Shown piece after piece: positions 23,948 through 32,012 of a stretch of DNA of 64,000 nucleotides. Source of the stretch: Pseudonocardia sp. HH130629-09 (GTDB lineage: Bacteria; Actinomycetota; Actinomycetes; Mycobacteriales; Pseudonocardiaceae); assembly GCF_001294645.1 (NCBI RefSeq), contig NZ_CP011868.1, positions 3,472,001 to 3,536,000 on the forward strand, in the 5' to 3' direction. How positions within the stretch are numbered: position 1 is the stretch's first letter; each line of letters begins with the position of its first letter. The notes beneath the pieces were generated by a model. It was not told where the DNA came from. It saw only the letters and a program-made list of their open reading frames with translations, and did not search any database. The position numbers were made by a program, and so were the translations under genes.

Positions 23948-25823
23948 CGTGGCCCTCCTCCGGTCCGGTCGATGTCGGTCTCCGCCCCGGCGCCCGCCCC
24001 GGCGCCGGCGGCGGGGACGGCGGCCCCGTCGCCGGCCCGGTCGATGGCGCGGGCGAGGGCGGCATCGCTGGCGGGGTCGGTCGCGCGGTCGTGCCGCGGG
24101 CGGTCGCGCGGGCGAGGGCGGCCGCGACGTCGTCGCGGGTCGGGGCGGGGAGCACGGCGGCGACGTGGGCGTCCGGGCGGAGCAGCCACACCTCGTCGGG
24201 CCGGGCGGCCAGGGCCGCGGTCACCGTCGGGCCGGCTCCGTCCCCCGCGGGGGCACCGGCTCCCGCTCCGGCCGGGTCGGCAGCGGATCCAGGGCCGGCT
24301 CCCGCTCCGGCACCGGCGGCTCCACCGGTGCCGGCGGGGTCGGGGTCGGGGTGGCCGTCCAGCTCCGCGAGGGCGAGCACGCGGACCGGGCCGGGCGCCG
24401 CGGACGCCGCCGCGGTGACCGCGTCCGCGTCGGTCAGCGGGCCGGTGAGCAGCAGGAACCCGTCGCGGGCGAGCGCGCGCAGCCGTCCCGGGCCGGCCGG
24501 GGTGCGGACCGGGGCATCGGGGACGAGCACGCCGGGCCCCGCGGGCGGGACCTCGCCGCGGGCGGGGCGCCCGGCGAAGGGACGACGGGCGTCGGCGGTG
24601 GTCAGCGGGGATTCGACGTACCAGAACGGCTCGGACAGCCGGCCGGAGTCGACCCGCGCCCTGGCCCCGGGGTCGGTCGCCGCCGCGGCGAGGACCTCGG
24701 AGCGGGCCCGCACCTGCTCGGCGCTGCGCGGGACCAGGAAGTCCATCGTCGCGGTGGTCACGGCGACGTTCTCCCGTGCCGCCGCGTGCCGCTCGGCGTG
24801 GTAGCTCTCCAGGAGCTCCTCCGGCGCCCAGCCGTGACCGACCCAGGCGATCTTCCAGGCGGCGTTCTCCGCGTCGGCGACGCCGGAGTTCAGGCCGCGG
24901 GCACCGAACGGGGAAACCAGGTGCGCGGCGTCGCCCGCCAGCAGGACCCGGCCGCACCGCATCCGGTCCACCACCCGCGAGTGGAACCGGTAGACCGAGG
25001 ACCAGACCACCTCGTGGTCGACGTCCCCGATGACCGCCCGGATCCGGGCGGCCAGCGCTCCGGACGCGGTCTCGGCCTCGAGGTCGTACCCGGCCGGGAC
25101 CTGCCAGTCGATCCGGTACGTCGAGTCCGGGCACGGGTGGACCAGCACCTGGCGGCCAGGGTTCGCGACCGGGTCGAAGTGGAAGCGGCGCTCGGCCGCC
25201 CACCCCGGGAGGTCGGCGCGGACGTCGCAGATCAGGAAGCGGTCGTCGAAGCTGGTGCCCTCGAAGGTGACCCCGAGCAGATCCCGCAGCGCATCTCCGC
25301 GGGCGCCGGCACAGACGACCAGAAAGCTCCCCGCGACCCGGCCACCATCGTCGACGGTGACCGTGACGCCGTCGGCGGTCTGCTCGACACCGACGACGTC
25401 GTGTCCCCAGCGCAGGTCCACCAGTGCCTCGTCGGCGATCCGCTCGTCGAGGATCTCCTCGGTGCGGGCCTGGGAGAGGTTCACGAAGGGCGGGAAGGCG
25501 GGCCGCCCCGGCTCGGCGACGGTGTAGGCGAACAGCTCGGTGTCGCGGTGGAAGGTGCGCGCGGTGGTCCAGGTGACGCCCTCGTCGGCGATCCGGCGGC
25601 CGGCGCCGACGGTCTCCCACACGTCGAGGACGTCGCGCTGCTGGCAGATCGCCTTCGACCCGACCCGGTCCCGCTCCGGGCGGCGGTCCAGCACGACCGT
25701 CGGGACGCCGTGGCGGGCCAGCAGCAGCGCGGTGGTCTGCCCGACCGGCCCGGCACCGAGCACCAGGACCGGCGACGACGGCCAGGTCGGCGCGGCGGAC
25801 CTCGACACGACGGACCTCGACAC
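23922..25823 (-). CDS. FAD-dependent aromatic monooxygenase (MhpA/PHBH-like)
   Basis: A 633-residue flavoprotein hydroxylase. It has the Rossmann GxGxxG in VLVLGAGPVGQTTALLLARHG, the conserved ARTEEIL contact region, and the second FAD motif GRVLLAGDAAHLVSPFGARG followed by LNSGVADAENAAWKIAWV. A C-terminal thioredoxin-like extension (residues ~450-590) carries a Gly/Ala/Pro-rich insert, and the last ~60 residues turn into a Pro/Ser/Thr tail that looks out of frame. Lying directly before hmgA, it is a good candidate for the ring hydroxylase that makes homogentisate, for example from a hydroxyphenylacetate; this is inference. GTG 25823 has GGGGAGG 6 nt upstream. Confidence 0.85.
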   Translation of the reverse strand: MSRSVVSRSAAPTWPSSPVLVLGAGPVGQTTALLLARHGVPTVVLDRRPERDRVGSKAICQQRDVLDVWETVGAGRRIADEGVTWTTARTFHRDTELFAYTVAEPGRPAFPPFVNLSQARTEEILDERIADEALVDLRWGHDVVGVEQTADGVTVTVDDGGRVAGSFLVVCAGARGDALRDLLGVTFEGTSFDDRFLICDVRADLPGWAAERRFHFDPVANPGRQVLVHPCPDSTYRIDWQVPAGYDLEAETASGALAARIRAVIGDVDHEVVWSSVYRFHSRVVDRMRCGRVLLAGDAAHLVSPFGARGLNSGVADAENAAWKIAWVGHGWAPEELLESYHAERHAAARENVAVTTATMDFLVPRSAEQVRARSEVLAAAATDPGARARVDSGRLSEPFWYVESPLTTADARRPFAGRPARGEVPPAGPGVLVPDAPVRTPAGPGRLRALARDGFLLLTGPLTDADAVTAAASAAPGPVRVLALAELDGHPDPDPAGTGGAAGAGAGAGPGSAADPAGAGAGAPAGDGAGPTVTAALAARPDEVWLLRPDAHVAAVLPAPTRDDVAAALARATARGTTARPTPPAMPPSPAPSTGPATGPPSPPPAPGRAPGRRPTSTGPEEGHDGVLQASR

Positions 25824-25847
25824 GGCTCCCCTCCCCTCTCCGGCTCC

Positions 25848-26807
25848 TCAGCCCTGCAACCTCGCCCAGACCTCCTGGTCGCGCTCCGCGGTCCAGATCA
25901 CCGGACGCTCCACACCGGACAGCTCGTCCCACAGCCGGGAGACGTCGAACGGGAGGCAGTGCTCGAAGATCGGCCAGTGCCCGTAGTCGTCGACGAGTGC
26001 GGCGTGGGTGGCCTCGAACGCCTCCTTCAGCGTGCCGCCGCGCCCCTGCACCGCGCCGACCTCGCGGATCATGACCTGCAGGAACCCGCGGGTCTGGGCG
26101 ATCGCGGCGTCGACCTCGGCGCGCCCGCGGCTGACCGCGCCGCGCCCGCCAACGAGCTGCTCGGCGCCGAGGGCGGCGAGCCGGTCGAGGGTCTCGCCCG
26201 CCCAGTCACGGTGGAACGCGTCCCCGGTGTAGGGCGCGGCCCGGGCCTCGACGAGGTCGCCGGCGAACAGGATGCGGTGCCGCGGCAGCCAGGCGGTGAT
26301 GTCGCCCTCGGTGTGGCCGCGGCCGTGGAACTGCAGCACCAGCTCGCCGCGGTCCCCGCCCAGGTCGATGGTGAGCCGGTCGGCGAAGGTCAGCGTCGGC
26401 CAGGTCAGTCCGGGCACGGAGTCGGCGGCCTCGGCGAGCCGCGGCATCCGCGCGAACTCCGAGGCCCAGTCCTCCATGCCACGCTCGGCGACCAGGGCCG
26501 CGGTCGCCTCGTGCGCGACGACGGTCTGCGCGTCGAACGCGCTCGCGCCCAGCACCCGGACCGCGTGGTAGTGCGACAGCACGAGGTGGCGGACCGGCTT
26601 GTCGGTGTGCTCGCGCAGCATCGCGAGCCACCTCCGCGCGGCGACCGGGGTGGCGAGGGCCTCGAAGCAGACGAGGAAGTCCTCCCCCTCGATCGCGCCG
26701 ATGTTCGGGTCGCCCTCGGCGGTGAGGGCGTAGACGCCGTCCGCGAGCACCTCGAGGGTCTGCTCCTTGGCGGCGGTGTCGGCGGAGGAGGCGAAGGGCT
26801 TGGCCAC
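25848..26807 (-). CDS. MBL-fold protein with a degenerate metal site
   Basis: A 319-residue metallo-beta-lactamase-fold protein at the head of the monooxygenase-hmgA operon (24 nt before the monooxygenase). The fold is clear: VRHLVLSHYHAVRVLGAS, FHGRGHTEGDITAWLP, HRILFAGDLVEA. The usual HxHxDH is replaced by HYHAVR, losing the Asp and His of the second metal, and the last site reads GGRGAVSRG rather than a His-bearing loop. It may bind one metal or none. A role as an esterase, lactonase or thioesterase supplying the ring pathway is possible. GTG 26807 with AGAGGA upstream is the preferred start. Confidence 0.8.
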   Translation of the reverse strand: MAKPFASSADTAAKEQTLEVLADGVYALTAEGDPNIGAIEGEDFLVCFEALATPVAARRWLAMLREHTDKPVRHLVLSHYHAVRVLGASAFDAQTVVAHEATAALVAERGMEDWASEFARMPRLAEAADSVPGLTWPTLTFADRLTIDLGGDRGELVLQFHGRGHTEGDITAWLPRHRILFAGDLVEARAAPYTGDAFHRDWAGETLDRLAALGAEQLVGGRGAVSRGRAEVDAAIAQTRGFLQVMIREVGAVQGRGGTLKEAFEATHAALVDDYGHWPIFEHCLPFDVSRLWDELSGVERPVIWTAERDQEVWARLQG

Positions 26808-26981
26808 GGCGGGTGTCCTCTCAGCAGCCGGGAGACACCGGCGGCGACCGTGGCGTCCCCTCATCGGGACCTGTGACCGGCCGGACCTGCCCGACGATCA
26901 AAGGTTGAATCACTTGTCCGGAACCGTAGAGGGCCGCGGCGCCCGGCGCCAGGGCCGATCCGGCGGCACGCGCCGAGCGGT

Positions 26982-28286
26982 TCAGGTCCGCCGGTTGATC
27001 CAGTCCGCCCGGTGCGCGGCCCGGGAGAGGCGGACCAGCAGGATGTTGAGCGTCGCGAGGTCGGCGGCGCCGAGCAGCGCCGCCCACTCCGACTCGCGAC
27101 GGTTGTGGGTGCCGAACGCGGCGACCAGCCGCTCGGCACCGGCGTCGGTCAGGGACAGGTGCACGGTCCGCCGGTCCCCCGCGGCGGGCGTGCGCCGGAC
27201 GAGCTCCCCGGCGGCGAGGGTGTTGGCCAGGCTGGACACCGCGGCCCGGCTCATCCCGCACAGCTCCGCCGCCCGGCCCGCCTCCTGCCCGCCCGCGACC
27301 CAGAGCGTGAACAGCAGCCGGAACGCCGACCAGCTCCATCCCGCGGGGCGGTGGACGGTCGACTCGAGGTCGTAGACAAGGGAGCCCGTGAGCCGGTGCA
27401 GGTTCAGCACGAGCGCCATGGCCGCGCGGTCGGTGCCGGGGAGGCGCTCGCCGGTGCGGGCGAGGGCGACGTCGGTGAAGGCGAGGAACCCGTCCCCAGC
27501 GCCGTTCCCGCCGCCGTTCCCGCTGCCGTCGGCTCGGTCCTGCGCGACCGTCGACCGATCCGCCGACCGCCCCCCGGCTCCCGGCGGATCGAAGGCAGCA
27601 CTGTCGTGCCCCCCGCCCGGCGGGGCGGTCCCGATCCGGGCCGGACCGTCGCCGAGCCCCGCGAGGAACGCCGCGACCACCTCGCCCGGCGCCGACCCCG
27701 CTCCACCCGACGCCGGCGCCGACCCCACTCCGCCGGTCCCCGGCGTCGCCGCCGCCCCGTCCGGCCCGAACGCCGACCCCGGTCCGCCGGGCCCCGGCGC
27801 GGCCAGCGCCTGCACCCCGTGGAGCAGCGCCAGCAGCTGCTCCACGAGCACCCCGTCCGGCGCCGGGGCGACGATCTCGCCCGCCCGCCGCGCCTCGTCG
27901 ATCCGGGCCGCCAGCCGGACCCGCCACCGCGCGGTCACCTCGACGAGGACCGCGGCCGGCCCTGCCCCGGACGCCGCGACCCGGGCGAACGGCGTCCCGG
28001 TGTGTGCCGTGACCTCGTCGCAGAACACCCGCAGCGCCGGGAGCCCGGTCACCCCGGCCGCGCGCTGCGCCACCCGGGCGTCGAGGCCGTCGAGCGCCTG
28101 CCGGAAGGCGTACTCCACGATCGCGGCGCGGCCCGCGAAGTAGTGCCCGGTGGCGCCGTGCGCGACCCCCAGCGCCGCGCTGACGTCCCGCAGCGTGACC
28201 CCGTCCGGGCCGTGCTCGGCGATCAGCCGCCAGGCGGCGTCGGCGATCTCGCCCCGGCGCTGCTCGTGGTCCACCCGCTTCGGCAC
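26982..28286 (-). CDS. TetR-MarR fusion transcriptional regulator
   Basis: A 434-residue protein joining two regulator types. Residues ~1-200 are TetR-like: EIADAAWRLIAEHGPDGVTL then RDVSAALGVAHGATGHYFAG with ligand-binding helices after. A Gly/Pro/Ala-rich linker covers ~170-265. Residues ~275-430 are MarR-like: FRLLFTLWVAGGQEAGRAAE, LCGMSRAAVSSLANTLAAGE and the wing RRTPAAGDRRTVHLSLTDAG. Two different DNA-binding domains in one chain are unusual. It lies 174 nt upstream of the MBL-monooxygenase-hmgA operon, same direction, and is divergent from the secreted hydrolase. GTG 28286 follows GAGGAG. Confidence 0.85.
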   Translation of the reverse strand: MPKRVDHEQRRGEIADAAWRLIAEHGPDGVTLRDVSAALGVAHGATGHYFAGRAAIVEYAFRQALDGLDARVAQRAAGVTGLPALRVFCDEVTAHTGTPFARVAASGAGPAAVLVEVTARWRVRLAARIDEARRAGEIVAPAPDGVLVEQLLALLHGVQALAAPGPGGPGSAFGPDGAAATPGTGGVGSAPASGGAGSAPGEVVAAFLAGLGDGPARIGTAPPGGGHDSAAFDPPGAGGRSADRSTVAQDRADGSGNGGGNGAGDGFLAFTDVALARTGERLPGTDRAAMALVLNLHRLTGSLVYDLESTVHRPAGWSWSAFRLLFTLWVAGGQEAGRAAELCGMSRAAVSSLANTLAAGELVRRTPAAGDRRTVHLSLTDAGAERLVAAFGTHNRRESEWAALLGAADLATLNILLVRLSRAAHRADWINRRT

Positions 28287-28361
28287 GGCCGCTCCTCGTG
28301 GTAGCTCACCTTTTTTCTACACAAGGAGAAACACAGGGGCACATCCAGATCCCGACGGTCC

Positions 28362-28377
28362 TAGTCCATTCGGACTA
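28362..28377. promoter_or_regulatory. 16-bp palindrome, candidate operator for the TetR-MarR regulator
   Basis: TAGTCCATTCGGACTA has perfect 6-bp arms, extended by one more base pair on the left-hand strand reading. It lies in the 213-bp divergent region, ~76 nt upstream of the regulator start and ~123 nt upstream of the secreted hydrolase. The same region has a rare T-run (28312-28318). Size and symmetry fit a TetR or MarR dimer site. Confidence 0.5.
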
Positions 28378-28499
28378 ACGATAAGTGGTCGTCGCACGTC
28401 ACCGGGGTCGTAGTGGATCAGTTGAGGTGGGCAACGGGGCGGCTCGAACCCCGTTGCGCAGCGAGGCGCGACCGGGCGGCACCGGTGGAAGGCTCCCCG

Positions 28500-31013
28500 A
28501 TGAAGAAGACGAAGCGAGCCGCCGTCGCGCTCGTCGTCGCCGGCCTGATCGCCGGTGCGGCGGTCGGTGCCGGGTCGGCGCTCGCGGCGCCGGACGCGCG
28601 GGCGGACACGGCAGGTCCCGACCTGCTGCGCGCCCCCGCCGTCGACGCGCCCCAGCTGCAGAACACCGGCATCTGGTCCGCCGACCCGATCGGCATCTGC
28701 ATGACCAGCGCCTACCGCCACGGCGAGTACGTGCACCAGGGCTGCGTCTACGACGACGAGGGCGGCGGCAACCAGTACCGCTGGCCCAACGACACCCTGC
28801 TGCGCAACTACACCTACCCCGAGAACGCCGCCTACCGGCGCAACGCCGCGGACATCCTCGAGGTCCGCGCGAAGCCGCAGGACGACGCGACCGCGTTCCG
28901 GGTCACGATGAACACGATGACCGACCCGGGGCTGCTCGGCCTGACCCTCGCCCTCGGCGGCTCGGACACCCCGCGCGAGGCCCCGCACGGCGCGAACACC
29001 GTCATGCCGGCCCAGCTGTTCGTGACGGTGCACGGCAACGAGGGCGACATCGTCGACGCGGCCACCGGGCGGACCCTGTCGGACGCGCCCGAGGTGCACG
29101 TCGACCTCGAGCGACGCCAGGTCGAGATCCGGGTGCCGCACTCCGCGTGGGACCCCGCCGACGGGACGCAGCGCCTCGCCGCCGCGGCCGGGCTGTGGGA
29201 CCGCGACGCCGACGCCTACCTCGTCCCGCAGGTCACCGCGGACGAGTCCCACCCCGGCGGCGCGGTCCTCGGCGACCCGACGCCGTCGGCGTTCTTCGAC
29301 GCGGCGTTCCGCTTCCACGAGCCCTTCGAGGCGCCCTACCGCAACAACGACCAGAAGCGCGCGATCGCGAACGGCGACCTGTCGGAGTTCTTCGCCGACG
29401 TCGACTTCGGGAAGCTCCGCGCCGGTACCGACGACGAGTCCGGCGTCCCCACCTCCGGCTACGTGACCCGCGTGTTCGCCTCGCACTCGGAGAAGGAGCA
29501 GGGCCGACGGCTGCCCTCGGACCCTGGCGGGCCCGCACCGGGCACCGGCCTGCAGCAGGGCGGCATCGCCACCGGCTCCGGCGAGGGCTCCGGCGACCAG
29601 CGGCCGAGCGCGTCGTTCGGCTACCCCTGCCGCGACGACTGCGTCCCCGACCTGCCGGGCCGCATGCAGCGCTACACGGTCTACGCCCCCGAGGCCCCCG
29701 CGCCGTCGCACGGCTACGCCTCGCTGCTCTGGACCCAGGGCTACGCGCTGCGCCCCGGCGACGACGTCGCCGGGGACCGTGACCTCTACCGGCAGTTCGC
29801 CGACCGGCCGGGCGACCCCACGATGGTGATCGACGTCGACTTCCGCGGCGCCGACAACTGGGGCTACGGCGAGGGCGGCGCGATCGTCTTCGAGGCGCTG
29901 GCCGACGCCCGTCGCCACTACGACCTCGACCGCGAGCGCACCGCGATGGGCGGCTTCTCCTCCGGCGCCTACACCGCGAACAAGCTGTCGCTGACCTTCC
30001 CCGACGTGTTCAACAAGGCCTTCATCTGCGACGGGCTGAACGTGGCCCCGTCGCTGCCGGGCGTCAACGGGGTGGCCGACGAGCTGGCTGAGGCCGGCGT
30101 CGACACCGTCACCAAGCACGAGCCCGGGTCGAAGATCTCCGAGCTGCTGCCCAGCCGGCACAACCAGCCGGTGATGGAGTGGGCCGGGGTCAACGACGAC
30201 TTCATCCCCTACCCCATCACCCGCGAGCGGGCCGACCTCTACAAGGCCGGAGACTACGACTACGAGTTCATCAGCCACGTCGGCCTCGCCGCCGAGCACC
30301 TCGTGATGTGCAAGAACGGCATGTGGGACCTGGCCGCCCGTTGGATGGGCGACGAGCCCCGCGCGGTCGACCCGCCGCACGTCACCTACGTGCGCAACCC
30401 CCTCATGGACGACCCGGAGGCCGGCCTCGTCGGGGACCACGCCTACTGGCTGTCGGGCATCCAGAGCCGCGACCCGCACGAGCTGGGTGCGATCGACGTG
30501 GTCACCCGGGGGCAGGGCCGCGCCGAGGCGCCGGTCCCGGCGGCCGGTCAGGAGGTCGGGCAGGTCGAGGGGACGTTCTCGCCGGTCAACCCGTACCTGC
30601 GGGAGTTCCGCCACCTCGACGCGCCGGTGGACGCCGACGCCGAGAACGTGCTGGAGATCCGCTCGGCCGGGGTCGGCACCGTGACCGTCGACCCGGAGCG
30701 CGCCGGGGTGGGCTGCGACGCCCGCCTCGACGTGCACACCGACGGCCCGTTGACCGTCATGCTCGACGGCTGCGGCAGGACCGAGTCCTTCGACGGCAAC
30801 GACTCCGGCGGGCTCGCGAAGCCCGCGACGTTCGCGCCGATCGACCCGCTCGAGCCGGTGGGCAACCCGCTGCAGGGCACCCCGCTCCCGCCGGAGGTGG
30901 GCAACGTCCCGCAGGCCCCGCTGCAGGGGCTCCCGCCGCTGCGGTTCCCGCCGAACCAGCTCGGCCAGGACCCCGCGCCCGGTGACGGCGCGCAGGAGTC
31001 CCCGACCGGCTGA
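28500..31013 (+). CDS. Large secreted alpha/beta hydrolase
   Basis: An 837-residue exported protein. A signal peptide is clear (KKTKRAAVALVVAGLIAGAA to SALAAPDARA). Residues ~45-340 form an Asn/Tyr-rich beta domain (YRHGEYVHQGCVYDDEGGGN). The hydrolase domain follows: MQRYTVYAPEAPAPSHGYAS, WGYGEGGAIVFEALADARRH, nucleophile elbow MGGFSSGAYTAN with Ser ~487, and a His in AAEHLVMCKNG (~600). The C-terminal ~130 residues are a small beta region with a Cys pair, then a Pro/Gln tail. It resembles secreted polymer- or peptide-ester hydrolases; the substrate is unknown. ATG 28500 has GGAAGG 7 nt upstream. Confidence 0.8.
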   Translation: MKKTKRAAVALVVAGLIAGAAVGAGSALAAPDARADTAGPDLLRAPAVDAPQLQNTGIWSADPIGICMTSAYRHGEYVHQGCVYDDEGGGNQYRWPNDTLLRNYTYPENAAYRRNAADILEVRAKPQDDATAFRVTMNTMTDPGLLGLTLALGGSDTPREAPHGANTVMPAQLFVTVHGNEGDIVDAATGRTLSDAPEVHVDLERRQVEIRVPHSAWDPADGTQRLAAAAGLWDRDADAYLVPQVTADESHPGGAVLGDPTPSAFFDAAFRFHEPFEAPYRNNDQKRAIANGDLSEFFADVDFGKLRAGTDDESGVPTSGYVTRVFASHSEKEQGRRLPSDPGGPAPGTGLQQGGIATGSGEGSGDQRPSASFGYPCRDDCVPDLPGRMQRYTVYAPEAPAPSHGYASLLWTQGYALRPGDDVAGDRDLYRQFADRPGDPTMVIDVDFRGADNWGYGEGGAIVFEALADARRHYDLDRERTAMGGFSSGAYTANKLSLTFPDVFNKAFICDGLNVAPSLPGVNGVADELAEAGVDTVTKHEPGSKISELLPSRHNQPVMEWAGVNDDFIPYPITRERADLYKAGDYDYEFISHVGLAAEHLVMCKNGMWDLAARWMGDEPRAVDPPHVTYVRNPLMDDPEAGLVGDHAYWLSGIQSRDPHELGAIDVVTRGQGRAEAPVPAAGQEVGQVEGTFSPVNPYLREFRHLDAPVDADAENVLEIRSAGVGTVTVDPERAGVGCDARLDVHTDGPLTVMLDGCGRTESFDGNDSGGLAKPATFAPIDPLEPVGNPLQGTPLPPEVGNVPQAPLQGLPPLRFPPNQLGQDPAPGDGAQESPTG

Positions 31014-31021
31014 CCCCGGCC

Positions 31022-31076
31022 GCGCGCGAACGGGCACCTCGTACGAAGGTCTCGTACGAGGTGCCCGTTCGTGCGC
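31022..31076. terminator. Long bidirectional hairpin between convergent genes
   Basis: CGAACGGGCACCTCGTACGA and its exact reverse complement form a 20-bp stem, extendable to ~25 bp with one G-T pair, around a 5-nt loop. It lies between the secreted hydrolase (+) and the esterase (-) and would end transcription from both sides. Confidence 0.85.
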
Positions 31077-31128
31077 ACGGACGCGTGGGGCCGCCCGCGT
31101 GGGGCGCGTGCGCGAGGTGCCGCGGGGG

Positions 31129-31845
31129 TCAGGCCTTCAGCAGGGCCTCGGCGAGCCCCTCGGCGGCGGTGAAGCAGCCCTCGTGGCTGCCGGGCGCGCT
31201 CACCGGCGTGACGCCGAGCCGGGCCGCGAAGCGGTCCCAGCCGTACTCGCCGGGCGGGAGCGCGACGTCGTCGGTGGACAGCACGTAGGACACCGGCACC
31301 CCCAGGGCCGCCGGGTCGAGCGGTTCCACGGTCTCGGTGAAGTACTGCATCGGGTGCGGCACGAGCAGCTCGTGCACCAGCTTCTGCGCCTCCTCACCCG
31401 CGTCGTTCATGAAGGCCTCCTGCCACACCGGCAGCGGGAGCGCGACCGTGTTGTTGCCCGACGCGGCGGCCTGGGCGTCGAACAGCTCCCGGTAGGCCGG
31501 CGGGACCTCGTCGTAGAGCGAGCGGCCCGCGGCCGGGACGAACGCGCTCCAGTAGACGAGCTTCCGCAGTCGCGACGCGACCCGGTGCGCCGCACCGGTG
31601 ATCACGTAGCCGCCCCAGCTGTGCCCGACCAGCGTCACGTCGGACAGGTCGGCGGACTCGATCAGGTCCACCACGGCGTCGACGGTGTCGGACAGGTGCA
31701 GGGCGGTGGGGTCGTCGCCGTCGGCGAGCCCGGGGAGGGTGGGGGTCAGCACGCGGTGTCCCGCCGCACGCAGTCGCTCGGCGACCGGGCGCCAGGCCCA
31801 GCCGCCGTGCCACGCGCCGGTCACCAGCACGAACGTCTCGGACAT
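31129..31845 (-). CDS. Alpha/beta hydrolase (salicylate/methyl-ester esterase-like)
   Basis: A 238-residue esterase. It shows FVLVTGAWHGGWAWRPVAERL at the N-terminus, the nucleophile elbow VGHSWGGYV, an acid residue in YVLSTDDVALPPG, and the catalytic His in SAPGSHEGCF. This architecture (HGGWAW, GHSWGG) is shared with plant methyl-salicylate esterases and bacterial relatives. It is divergent from a salicylate-hydroxylase-like monooxygenase and next to cat genes, which suggests it frees salicylate or a related acid from an ester; this is inference from context. ATG 31845 has GGAG ~8 nt upstream. Confidence 0.85.
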   Translation of the reverse strand: MSETFVLVTGAWHGGWAWRPVAERLRAAGHRVLTPTLPGLADGDDPTALHLSDTVDAVVDLIESADLSDVTLVGHSWGGYVITGAAHRVASRLRKLVYWSAFVPAAGRSLYDEVPPAYRELFDAQAAASGNNTVALPLPVWQEAFMNDAGEEAQKLVHELLVPHPMQYFTETVEPLDPAALGVPVSYVLSTDDVALPPGEYGWDRFAARLGVTPVSAPGSHEGCFTAAEGLAEALLKA

Positions 31846-32012
31846 CGATCACTCCTCGTCGAGTTCGGAACGGGGTCGGATCCCCTCGGCGAGTGATGGT
31901 GGCCGACCTCGGACCCCCGGTGAAGGGGCCGAGGGGGTCGTGCCGAAAGCGGTCCCGACTGAGACGATCCGTAGAGGACTCAGGGCCCGGTATCCGTGTC
32001 AGGATCACAGTC

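Noticed and set aside
26890..26925. TCAA-AGG-TTGA and TTGAATCA as a MarR-type site before the MBL gene
   Set aside because: Short arms and no second copy; not strong enough to list as a feature.
31849..31897. ATCACTC...GAGTGAT dyad between the esterase and the salicylate-hydroxylase-like gene
   Set aside because: The arms are short and widely spaced, so it could be chance; no regulator can be linked to it.
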